Assembly: GCF_001421785.1 (NCBI RefSeq)
Contig: NZ_LMLB01000011.1
Location: 1-64,000 of the forward strand
DNA from: Sphingomonas sp. Leaf33
GTDB lineage: Bacteria; Pseudomonadota; Alphaproteobacteria; Sphingomonadales; Sphingomonadaceae
DNA length: 64,000 nucleotides
Direction of reading: 5' to 3'
A model generated the notes under the pieces. The model had not been told where the DNA came from and did not search any database. It worked only from the letters and a program-made list of their open reading frames with translations. Positions 1 to 7,722 of this stretch are shown here, piece by piece. Each line of letters opens with the position of its first letter. The stretch's first letter is position 1. Made by a program: the position numbers and the translations under genes.

Positions 1-62
<62 letters not shown>

Positions 63-79
63 AACCAAAACATCACAAA

Positions 80-113
80 AGCCCCGAACGCACCAGCGCT
101 CGGGGCTTCTTTG
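80..113 (+). terminator. Rho-independent terminator after tRNA-fMet
   Basis: An 8-bp stem (agccccga at 80-87 with tcggggct at 100-107) encloses a 12-base loop and is followed by a short T-rich run (tcttt). It lies 18 bases after the tRNA and would end the tRNA or rRNA-operon transcript. Confidence 0.85.
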
Positions 114-307
114 CGTTTCCGACGCCGGGCGCTGCATCAATGGATGGCAACAGCACGCCGCATCGACCAGCCCGCTCCGGATGATCCACAAGCAGACGGC
201 GATGACGATGATGCTGACCGGTTGCAACGCGTCGATCGGGCGTTACCCTCAACCCCGAGCCTCCCCGGCATCGGGCCGAGAGGAGGGCACTGCGAGGATT
301 CCCTGCG

Positions 308-643
308 ATGACGCTCAGCCTTTCTCTGGTCGCTGCGACCGCCCTGTCGATGTCGGTGCCGACGCAGGACACGGCCACGCCGGCGGCCCCGACCGTTACC
401 AGGGCGCCAGCCGCCGCGCCTGCGGCGGCAGCCCGATTTTCGCTCGACACACCGGTCGAAACGTTGGTGGCCGATGCCCGAGCGAAGGCGGTCATCGATG
501 GCGCCGTGCCGGGCATCGCGGCGCATCCGATGTATGAGCAGTTCAAGGGCATGAGCTTCAACCAGCTTGCGCCGATGGCCCCGGGCCAGCTGACCGCGGA
601 GACCATGGCGAAGCTGAAGACCGGCCTGGACGCGGTCAAGTGA
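308..643 (+). CDS. small secreted protein of unknown function
   Basis: This 111-residue protein has a short hydrophobic N-terminus resembling a signal peptide (first ~17 residues), then an Ala/Pro/Thr-rich linker to about residue 42. A compact C-terminal part follows, containing the sequence HPMYEQFKGMSFNQLAP. A purine-rich stretch (agaggaggg) lies about 20 bases upstream. Its stop overlaps the GTG start of the DUF885 gene by four bases (GTGA), so the two are probably translated together. I do not recognise a named family. It may assist or accompany the downstream hydrolase in the periplasm, but that is only context. Confidence 0.7.
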   Translation: MTLSLSLVAATALSMSVPTQDTATPAAPTVTRAPAAAPAAAARFSLDTPVETLVADARAKAVIDGAVPGIAAHPMYEQFKGMSFNQLAPMAPGQLTAETMAKLKTGLDAVK

Positions 644-2490
644 GCGACGGACGCTCGGCAATGGCGGAGATGGCGGGCGCCGGTGGCATCGATCGTCGGT
701 CGATGCTGAGGGCGGGCGGAGCGGTTGCCGCGACGGCGGTGGTGCCCGCCGCGGTGATCGCGCAGGCGCCGGCCGGGTCTGGCGATGCGGCGCTGCGGGC
801 CCTGCTCGACCGGTTCTTCTACGACCGCTTGGCCGAGCGTCCCGAACAGGCCACCGCGCTCGGCCTCGATACGGGCGAGCGCGCGGGGCTGCGGTCGCGG
901 TTGGGCGACGAGACGCGCGCCGGCGTGCAGCGCTCGCTCGCGCGTAGCCGCGCCGAACAGGCGGCCTTGCGGCGGATTGACCGCGCAACGCTCTCCGACA
1001 GCGCGGCGATCGATTACGACGTCGTCGATTACCAACTGAAGCTGGCGATCGCGCGCGGTGCGTTCGACTATGGATCGGGCAATTCGCCCTATGTCCTGTC
1101 GCAGCTGTCGGGACCGTACCGGTCGATCCCCGAATTCCTGGATGGCCAGCACCGCGTCGCGAGCCGTGCGGATGCCGACGCCTATCTTGCGCGCTTGTCC
1201 GCATTTCCGCGGGCGATCGACCAGAGCGTCGAGCGCGCCCGCGCCGATGCGGCGAAGGGCGTCGCGCCGCCCGATTTCGTGCTCGACCGCATGGTGCTGC
1301 TGCTTGCCGAGCTGCGCGACAAGCCAGCGGCGGAGACGACGCCGGTCAAGGGCTTCGTCGCCAAGCTGAAAGCGGCCGGGCTGCCGCCGGCGCTGGGCGT
1401 GCAGGCCGAGGCGATCATGACGAGCGCCGTGTTCCCCGCGCTCGACCGCCAGCGCGCTTTGGTCGGCGATCTGCGCGCAAAGGCGACGCACGAGGCGGGA
1501 TGCTGGCGGTTGCCGCAGGGCGATGCGCTCTACGCCCATCTGGCCGAGGCCTCCAGCACGGTGCCGCTGTCCGGCGACGAGATACACCGCCTGGGGCTGG
1601 CGCAGGTCGCCGAGATCGGCGCGCGGATCGATACGATCCTGAAGGCGCAGGGGATGACGAGCGGGACCGTCGGCGAACGGCTGGTCGCGCTCAACCAGCG
1701 ACCCGACCAGCTCTTCGCCAATACCGATGCGGGCAAGACCGCGCTGGTCGCTTTGCTCGACACGCAGATCGCGGCGATGGCCAGGCGCCTGCCCGAACAG
1801 TTCAGCTATGTGCCGAAGGCCGAGGTCGTCGCGCGTCGCGTGCCGCCGGCGATCGAGGCGGGCGCGCCGGGGGGGGATTACCAGGCGGCGACGCTCGATG
1901 GATCGCGCCCGGGCGTCTATTTCATCAACCTGAAGGACACGTTCGACCGGCCGAAGTTCGGGCTGGCGACGCTCAGCCATCACGAAGCGGTGCCGGGGCA
2001 TCATCTGCAGGTGATGACCGCGCTGGAGAGCAAGGACATTCCGCTCATCCGCCGCCGCAGCGGATTCAGCGGCTATAGCGAGGGGTGGGCGCTGTATTCG
2101 GAGCAGCTGGCCGACGAGATGGGCATGTTCGACGGGGATCCGCTAGGGCGGGTCGGCTATCTGCAATCGCTGCTGTTCCGCGCCACGCGACTGGTCGTCG
2201 ATTCCGGCCTGCACGCCAAGCGCTGGAGCCGCGAGAAAGCGACCGACTACCTGATGGCGACGACCGGCATCGCGCGCAACCGCAGCCAGAACGAGATCGA
2301 TCGCTATGTCGTCTGGCCGGGGCAGGCGACCAGCTACAAGATCGGCCACACCAAATGGGTCGAGCTGCGCGACGCGGCGAAGGCGAAGGCCGGCGCCAAC
2401 TGGGACCCGCGGCAGTTCCATTCGGTCCTGCTGCTGGGGGGGATGCCGCTCGCGGTGCTGGAGCGCGTGGTCAGGGCGCGGATTGCTTAG
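640..2490 (+). CDS. DUF885 family secreted hydrolase
   Basis: The 616-residue protein carries a Tat-like signal (twin Arg in DRRSMLRAGG, then a hydrophobic Ala/Val run ending near residue 42). The body matches the DUF885 family, proteins of about 600 residues often annotated as lipoproteins or peptidase-like. The C-terminal half has the family's motif HHEAVPGHHLQ, an HExxH-like arrangement suggesting a metal-dependent peptidase. It is also followed by the characteristic segment GYSEGWALYSEQLA. GTG 640 is chosen as start because of the 4-base overlap with the preceding gene; ATG 661 is an alternative that keeps the signal. The substrate is unknown. Confidence 0.88.
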   Translation: MSDGRSAMAEMAGAGGIDRRSMLRAGGAVAATAVVPAAVIAQAPAGSGDAALRALLDRFFYDRLAERPEQATALGLDTGERAGLRSRLGDETRAGVQRSLARSRAEQAALRRIDRATLSDSAAIDYDVVDYQLKLAIARGAFDYGSGNSPYVLSQLSGPYRSIPEFLDGQHRVASRADADAYLARLSAFPRAIDQSVERARADAAKGVAPPDFVLDRMVLLLAELRDKPAAETTPVKGFVAKLKAAGLPPALGVQAEAIMTSAVFPALDRQRALVGDLRAKATHEAGCWRLPQGDALYAHLAEASSTVPLSGDEIHRLGLAQVAEIGARIDTILKAQGMTSGTVGERLVALNQRPDQLFANTDAGKTALVALLDTQIAAMARRLPEQFSYVPKAEVVARRVPPAIEAGAPGGDYQAATLDGSRPGVYFINLKDTFDRPKFGLATLSHHEAVPGHHLQVMTALESKDIPLIRRRSGFSGYSEGWALYSEQLADEMGMFDGDPLGRVGYLQSLLFRATRLVVDSGLHAKRWSREKATDYLMATTGIARNRSQNEIDRYVVWPGQATSYKIGHTKWVELRDAAKAKAGANWDPRQFHSVLLLGGMPLAVLERVVRARIA

Positions 2491-2509
2491 CGGCGCCTGA
2501 AGGACCTGT

Positions 2510-2759
2510 ACTCAGTCAGGACGGGGTCGTGACGGAGCCGATTTCGGTTCGGGGCAAGAGGTGAGAAGCGGAGCGATGCTGATGCATCGTGACCTCAGGA
2601 CTTTCTTGGCTCGCGACGCCGCCCCGGGGAAAAATCGGCCCGCGGCGGCAGGAAGGCGCTGGTCGTCATCGCTTGCTTGCAGGTAGCGCCCTACGCGCTG
2701 CGCTACACTCCTCGCCAGCGCCTTCCCGCGGGCGATCACGATCCCCGTCCTGACTGAGT
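2510..2759. repeat. inverted-repeat-bounded non-coding element
   Basis: An exact 17-bp inverted repeat flanks this 250-bp stretch: actcagtcaggacgggg at 2510-2526 and its complement at 2743-2759. The match continues inward for about seven more bases with one inserted base. Nested inside the right half are a 12-bp pair (ggaaggcgctgg 2651-2662 with ccagcgccttcc 2715-2726) and a 7-bp pair (2683-2689 with 2700-2706). The whole could fold into a long branched hairpin. It lies between the convergent ends of the DUF885 gene and the PilZ gene. A 75-codon frame crosses it on the minus strand but looks incidental. It may be a small non-autonomous mobile element or a structured intergenic repeat. Confidence 0.6.
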
Positions 2760-2766
2760 CCAGACC

Positions 2767-3126
2767 CTAAGCCGCGTCGCTGCGTTTCGCGCGGTATCGG
2801 GCGGCGAGGTGGTAGAGCACCGATGGATGGATCGGGTGAGTGAAGCGCAGGCCGACGTGCCAGTCCTCGCTCCACTCGATCGTCGTCGCGACGGCCGCGA
2901 AGCCCGGCAGGCGCAGCTTTGCCGCCCGACCCGGTCGCACGCGGAAGCCGGTGTGCATCCGGCACCCGGCCGCCGACAGGTCGAGCACCGTGACCGGCAG
3001 CCAGCACGATCCCGCCTCGAACATCTCGGCGGCGATCTCGACCGGCCAGCGGACCGGTTCCCATTCTGCCGTGGCGGTCTGCCGGTGATCCCGGCGGCGA
3101 TCGTTACCCACAGTCCCGTCCCTCAT
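2767..3126 (-). CDS. PilZ domain protein
   Basis: This 119-residue single-domain protein resembles PilZ domains. An N-terminal RRRDHRQ stretch supplies the Arg-rich switch typical of c-di-GMP binding. It is followed by a beta-barrel-like region with the sequence VLDLSAAGCRMHTG, matching the D/NxSxxG signature as DLSAAG. The ATG at 3126 overlaps the stop of the TadG-like gene by four bases, so it is the last gene of that operon. It may link c-di-GMP to the surface structure encoded upstream; this is inference from position. Confidence 0.8.
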   Translation of the reverse strand: MRDGTVGNDRRRDHRQTATAEWEPVRWPVEIAAEMFEAGSCWLPVTVLDLSAAGCRMHTGFRVRPGRAAKLRLPGFAAVATTIEWSEDWHVGLRFTHPIHPSVLYHLAARYRAKRSDAA

Positions 3127-4754
3127 CCGACCAGTACCGGCACGCCGCAGCGCACGCCGTTCACGCGCACATCCGCCTCGCCCAGGCGCAGCCCCGCCAG
3201 CGACAGCGTCGCGTCCAGCAAGGTGTCGAGCGCCGGCGCCGCCAGCGACAGGGTCGTGCCGAGCGTCGCGGTCAGCAGGCCCGCGGACAGCCCGAGGCCC
3301 AGCACCGACACGCGGATGTCCGCAGTTCGCAGCAGCGATGCCGCGATTCCGCCGACGATGTCGTTGGTCTGCACCGACCTGACGCGCCCGGCCGCCACGT
3401 CGTCCGCGCTGAACCGCACCGATTGCGCGGCGACCCCGCCCAGCCGGATGTCGGCAAGCACCGTCGCGTTGACCAGCGGCAGGCTTGCGACGGTCGCGCG
3501 CCGCAGCGCCAGCGGTGTCGTGAAATCGGAAAAGTCGCTGCCGTCGATATCGGCGATCGCGACCCGCCCGAGGGACGGCAGCACGTCCAGCGTCGCCGCG
3601 GGCCCCATCGCGCGCGAACAGTCCACCCGCGTCAGCCGCGCCTCCGCCGATGCCAGTTCGGCGACGATCGGCACGCGGATGGTGCCGAGGCCCAGCGGCG
3701 CGCTCGCCAGTTTCGTATCGAGCAGGATTCGCGCCTGCGCGGTGCGGACGGTCACCTGTCCGGCACGGCCGACCGCAATCCACGGCGACGACGCGGGCCG
3801 CTCGCCGATCTCCACGCGATAGGTGGCCGCAGCCAGTCCGGCGATGCCCGGCGACAGCGCGATATCGACCTGTCGCGCCTGACCGCCGATCAGGATCGCC
3901 TCGCGCAACAGCGATAGCGTCCCGACGGTGATCGGCCGGGTCGGATCGGCGCTGGCGCTTTCGGCCAAGGGGCCTAGAGCGATGACATCGCGCAGCCGCA
4001 CCGTGCGGTTCGCCAGACGCCCGACCAGCCCACGCAGGATGCGGGCGGCGTCCGGGCTGGACGTCGTATCGGCCAGCGCCCCGACCGCATCGGCCAGCTG
4101 GACGTCGGCGGCGGCAAGTTCGCCGAAGGTGCCGATACCGACACCCGCCCGGCTGTGCAGCGCTTCGAACCAGCGGAGCAGATCGACATCGGCGGCGGCA
4201 AGGGCATTATAGTCCATCACCGAGAGCGACAGGTCGCTGCCGCCCAGCGCCGACAGGACGGCATTGGCGATCCCGCCGTCGACGCCTGCCAGCCGCGACC
4301 CGACCGAGATGGCGGCGGTGTCGATCCGCGCGGCGGTGGCGGTCGCGGTGATCGCGACATTGGGACCGATGCCGAGCACACGGCCGAAGATCGTCTGGCT
4401 GCCTCCTTCGATCGTGACGCGCGCGGCGTCGGGCGCGATCCAGTCGGTCTGGAAGCGCGCCTCCACCGCCACGCGCGGATCGGCCAGGTATTTGCCGGGC
4501 GTGACCGACACCAGCGTCGCTCCGGCATTGGGCGGCAGCGCCAGTACCGCGCGAGCGCCCTCCTGCCCGGTCAGCGGCGCGGCGGCGGCGGCCATCGCGG
4601 CGGCATCCGCGATGCCCTGGACGCGGCGGCGTTCGAGGAACAGGTTGGCGGTGTCGATGCCCAGCGCGCCGACCGCAGTCAGCATCGTCAGCCCGCCGGC
4701 CATCAGGATCGAAATATTGCCGCGCGTGTCGCGCCAGACCCGCAGCCGCCTCAC
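3123..4754 (-). CDS. TadG-like pilus assembly protein
   Basis: The 543-residue protein starts with a short positively charged segment and RGNISILMAG, then one hydrophobic membrane segment and GIDTANLFLERRRVQGIADAAA, the typical opening of TadG/DUF2134 proteins. The remaining ~480 residues are an extracytoplasmic, Ala/Leu/Val-rich region without recognisable enzymatic motifs. It overlaps the TadE-like gene upstream and the PilZ gene downstream by four bases each, indicating one operon. TadG-type proteins are minor components or anchors of Flp/Tad pili. No Flp pilin, CpaF ATPase or secretin gene is in the window, so the rest of a Tad system must lie elsewhere. Confidence 0.82.
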   Translation of the reverse strand: MRRLRVWRDTRGNISILMAGGLTMLTAVGALGIDTANLFLERRRVQGIADAAAMAAAAAPLTGQEGARAVLALPPNAGATLVSVTPGKYLADPRVAVEARFQTDWIAPDAARVTIEGGSQTIFGRVLGIGPNVAITATATAARIDTAAISVGSRLAGVDGGIANAVLSALGGSDLSLSVMDYNALAAADVDLLRWFEALHSRAGVGIGTFGELAAADVQLADAVGALADTTSSPDAARILRGLVGRLANRTVRLRDVIALGPLAESASADPTRPITVGTLSLLREAILIGGQARQVDIALSPGIAGLAAATYRVEIGERPASSPWIAVGRAGQVTVRTAQARILLDTKLASAPLGLGTIRVPIVAELASAEARLTRVDCSRAMGPAATLDVLPSLGRVAIADIDGSDFSDFTTPLALRRATVASLPLVNATVLADIRLGGVAAQSVRFSADDVAAGRVRSVQTNDIVGGIAASLLRTADIRVSVLGLGLSAGLLTATLGTTLSLAAPALDTLLDATLSLAGLRLGEADVRVNGVRCGVPVLVG

Positions 4755-5191
4755 GGCCGGCTCACCAGGATGGCGGCGGTCCTCGCGATCCGCGTCGGCG
4801 GCTTGGGAATCAACGGCATCGCGAGCAGCGCGTTGCCGGTCGCATCATAGGCGACGGTGACGGCCAGCGTGCTGCCGTCGTCCGCCACGGCGACGGCGAC
4901 GCGGCTGGCCGGGATTTCATAGCTGCGGCCGAGCGTCGTCGTCGCGGTCTGCTGCGCCAGCGTCGCGCGTTCGCCCGCGGTCAGCCCGGCAACCGCGGCG
5001 CGCGCGGCTTCGTTGGCGCTCTGCTGGACGACGTTGGCGAGCGAAAGCCACGACCCGTAGGAAACGATCGCGAACAGCAGCATCACCAGGATGGGCAGCG
5101 CCAGCGCCATCTCGATTACCGCGACGCCGCGCTGGTCACGCCACACATGCCGGATCGCTCCGCCGCCAAGCAAGGTTCTGGTCCCACCCAT
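4751..5191 (-). CDS. TadE-like pseudopilin family protein
   Basis: The 146-residue protein has the TadE hallmark: RGVAVIEMALALPILVMLLF, in which Glu follows a short basic leader and precedes a long hydrophobic helix, as in type IV pilin-like proteins. Downstream is the NVVQQSANEAARAAVAGL segment common in TadE proteins. The gene is first in a three-gene operon (TadE-like, TadG-like, PilZ) with four-base overlaps. About 100 bases of non-coding DNA separate it from the gene upstream and should contain the promoter. Confidence 0.85.
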   Translation of the reverse strand: MGGTRTLLGGGAIRHVWRDQRGVAVIEMALALPILVMLLFAIVSYGSWLSLANVVQQSANEAARAAVAGLTAGERATLAQQTATTTLGRSYEIPASRVAVAVADDGSTLAVTVAYDATGNALLAMPLIPKPPTRIARTAAILVSRP

Positions 5192-5292
5192 GACCGGCAG
5201 GATGACGAAACTTCGTAAGCAATCCGCGGATCGCAGCGGACCGTGGAAATGCGTATTTTGCGATAAGTTTCCGGAATTTATAATCGTGGTCG

Positions 5293-5949
5293 TCAGGCGC
5301 AGGCGAGGGGTTTGTCCCGCGATGCGTCGATGGCGCGGTCCAGCGCCTCGCGAAAGGCGGCAACGGCGATCATGCGGGTGTCGCCGAAGACACGGACGTC
5401 ACCGCACCGGCGGCGGGTCGATCCGCGGTTCATCGCCCAGCGCAGGGCGACGCTGGAACCGTCGTTCAGGATGACGCCGTCGATCAGCGGCTGGTCGGCG
5501 CTGGTCATCGATGCGCGCATCTCGATCGCCAGATCGTCGGCGAGCGCCGCCGCGACCGGATCGCCGCCGCCACGGATCATCAGGTTGGCGGGCCGCGCGA
5601 CCGATGTCGCCGTAACGACCGGCGCCGGTCCACCGGTTCCCGCCGATTGCGCCACCGACCGTTCGACCGACCGCAGGCCCAGCAGGTCCGTGGCCGCGAC
5701 CACCGTCAACGTCGCGGTCAGCGTCGCCACCGCCAGCATCGCCTTGGCCGGCATCGGCATCTGCGCGCGCACGATCAGGGGCAGGGTGACGATCGCGATC
5801 ACTCCCGCGCCCAGCGCCAGCGGCGTCCCCGCCGCGCCGTGGACCAGGATGGCGACTGCCAGCACCCCCTGCACGAAGACCGCTATCGCCAGCGCCTTGG
5901 CCGGCCCCGACCAGTCCGGTGCCGCATCGGGGGTGTAGGGCAGATACAT
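5293..5949 (-). CDS. membrane protein of unknown function
   Basis: About 218 residues from ATG 5949 (MYLPYTPD), which has an aagg ribosome-binding site at good distance; a GTG at 5979 would add ten residues. The first half holds three or four hydrophobic segments (AIAVFVQGVLAVAILV, LALGAGVIAIVTLPLIV, AMLAVATLTATLTVVAA). The C-terminal half is soluble, containing two cysteines (RRCGD and the terminal LACA). I recognise no family. It lies 101 bases upstream of the TadE-like gene on the same strand, so joint transcription is possible. Confidence 0.62.
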   Translation of the reverse strand: MYLPYTPDAAPDWSGPAKALAIAVFVQGVLAVAILVHGAAGTPLALGAGVIAIVTLPLIVRAQMPMPAKAMLAVATLTATLTVVAATDLLGLRSVERSVAQSAGTGGPAPVVTATSVARPANLMIRGGGDPVAAALADDLAIEMRASMTSADQPLIDGVILNDGSSVALRWAMNRGSTRRRCGDVRVFGDTRMIAVAAFREALDRAIDASRDKPLACA

Positions 5950-6208
5950 GACGGACGGCCTTGCAGACGAGTGAGCCACCCATCTCTAGCTGTCCGCGAT
6001 GATCGGCCCGCCTATGACCCGAAACCGCCGATCCGCGAAAATATGTAATTCGCATCGGCGGCTTTGGCTGTCCGCGAATAGAAGGAGATGCTGCTGAAGA
6101 TATGCTGTTCCAGGTTGGACCGACGTCAGGTGGAGCCAGATCATGACAGCGGCGCGGTGTAGAGGCCGCTGAAGTGGACGGCGCGTCGGTCGTAGGGGAT
6201 GGCGAAAG

Positions 6209-7378
6209 GATGCCTCGGACGCGTATATGGGCGGGTTGCTCGATCGGTTGCTGGATAACCATACCGCGGTCGGTGGGCACGCGCTGTTGCTGTCGGCGAC
6301 ACCCTATCCGGCGCTGTCGGGACGCGGAGCGCCTCCGCGTCCGGCGACGGGTGGCACGCGCGGTGACAAGCGCGTGCGGGTCGAGAGCGTCGGGCTGATC
6401 GCCGATCCGCAGGCGGTCGCCGACCGCGCGGTCGCCGCCGCGCGGGCCGGGGCCGCGGTACTGGTCGTGCGCAATACCGTGACCGACGCGGTGCCGGTCG
6501 CGCAGGCGGTGGCGGCGATGGCGCCCGACCTGGCGTTCGAGGTCGCCGGCGTGCCGACGCTCCACCATAGCCGGTTCGCGCGGGATGATCGCGAACGGCT
6601 CGACCGCCGGGTCGCGGCGCTGTTCGGCAAGGGACGCACCGCCGGCGGATGCGTGCTGGTGGGCACGCAGACGCTGGAACAGTCGCTCGACATCGATGCC
6701 GACCTGCTCCTCACCGACGTGGCGCCGATCGACGTGCTGCTCCAGCGCATCGGGCGGCTGCACCGGCACGCGCGCGCGGATCGCGGGGCGTTCGCCGACG
6801 CGCGCGTCGTTCTGCTGCGCCCGGCGGAGCGGGACCTGTCGGCGCTGCTCGGCCGGGCGGGACGCCACGGGCTGGGCCGCGTCTATCCGAACCTCGTCCG
6901 GATCGAGGCGACGCTGCGGCTGCTGGAGGCGACGCCCGACATCGCCATCCCGCGCGACAATCGCCGGCTGGTGGAAGGCGCGCTGCATCCCGATATCCTG
7001 GCCGCGATCGTGCGCGACCTGGGTCCGGACTGGGAGAATCACGCGAATCGGCACGCCGGGGCGGTGTTCGCCGAAGGCCAGTCCGCGCGCCAGGTCGCGC
7101 TCGACCTGTCCCGGCGCTTCACCGACCTGCTCTACGCCGACGACATGACGGCGGTGACGACCCGCCTCGGCGCGCGCGACCTGCTGATCGACCTCGACCC
7201 GCCGCTTGCCGGACCGTTCGGCCACGCCGTTCGCCGCATCGCGATCCCCGGCTGGATGGCGCATGATATCCCCGCCGACGCAAAGCCCGAACGGACCGGC
7301 GACCGCGACTTCCGACTCGGGTCACACCGCTTCCACTACGACCAATGGGGCCTGCGACGAGTGGCGGACGGCGCGTGA
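6209..7378 (+). pseudogene. orphan C-terminal fragment of Cas3 helicase
   Basis: The frame is open for about 390 codons; the first ATG is at 6227 but homology appears to begin a few codons earlier with DASDAYMGGLLDRLL. Present are helicase motif III (LLSAT), the second RecA domain, motif V/VI region (GTQTLEQSLDID and LLQRIGRLHRH) and a C-terminal Cas3-like domain ending near HYDQWGLRR. Missing are the HD nuclease domain, Walker A and the DExH motif, so about half of a normal Cas3 (700-900 residues) is gone and it cannot act as helicase-nuclease. No other cas gene or repeat array is nearby. The QSLDIDAD/IGRLHRH spacing is typical of type I Cas3; subtype I-U/G is my guess. Upstream sequence is unrelated, indicating a breakpoint near 6210. 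Confidence 0.82.
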
Positions 7379-7414
7379 TGTGCTCCGGGCCGCCGGCAAG
7401 GTTCTTGGAAGCGC

Positions 7415-7440
7415 TGGAGCGTGTGAAGGGAATCGAACCC
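7415..7440 (-). repeat. partial copy of tRNA-Gly 3' end (att-like)
   Basis: These 26 bases match 25 of 26 bases of the tRNA-Gly 3' end at 7505-7530, including the encoded CCA, acceptor strand and T-arm; the single difference is at 7422. No anticodon or D-arm follows it. Such truncated tRNA 3' copies are the usual footprint of tRNA-targeted site-specific integration, or of partial loss of a tandem tRNA copy. It lies 36 bases after the Cas3 fragment. Confidence 0.75.
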
Positions 7441-7504
7441 CGAGCGCAGCCCGGCAGGGCGAAGCGCCATCAAATCAACGAGGGTTCGCCACTTACGGCA
7501 AAGG

Positions 7505-7578
7505 TGGAGCGGGTGAAGGGAATCGAACCCTCGTCGTAAGCTTGGGAAGCTTCTGCTCTGCCATTGAGCTACACCCGC
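7505..7578 (-). tRNA. tRNA-Gly (CCC)
   Basis: Read on the minus strand from 7578: acceptor GCGGGTG, D-arm GCTCAATGGCAGAGC, anticodon loop TTCCCAA flanked by a GAAGC/GCTTA stem, T-arm AGGGTTCGATTCCCT, and acceptor CACCCGC at 7515-7509. The discriminator is T and CCA is encoded. Its 3' end is the probable integration target discussed for the 7415-7440 repeat. Confidence 0.95.
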
Positions 7579-7722
7579 ATTTCAACGGCTTGGCGTCGAA
7601 ACGGCATCTGCTGGCCGCCGGGCCGAACGGCGGGCGTCGAGCGTCTGCGAGGGGCGCAATGACACGGGGGCCGTCCCGTCGTCAACACTCATGGCGGCGG
7701 ACCGGCGCGGCCGCGGTCCGGG

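Noticed and set aside
111..311. 66-codon frame between the tRNA terminator and the first gene
   Set aside because: Starts inside the terminator tail and has an Asp/Arg-rich random-looking sequence without a ribosome-binding site.
7345..7539. Short plus-strand frame with two ERVKGIEP repeats
   Set aside because: It is the reverse complement of the tRNA-Gly 3' end and its duplicated copy; this peptide is a well-known false prediction from tRNA genes.
5980..7722. CRISPR array near the Cas3 fragment
   Set aside because: I looked for evenly spaced 28-37-base repeats and found none; the only repeats are the tRNA copy and an 11-base pair.
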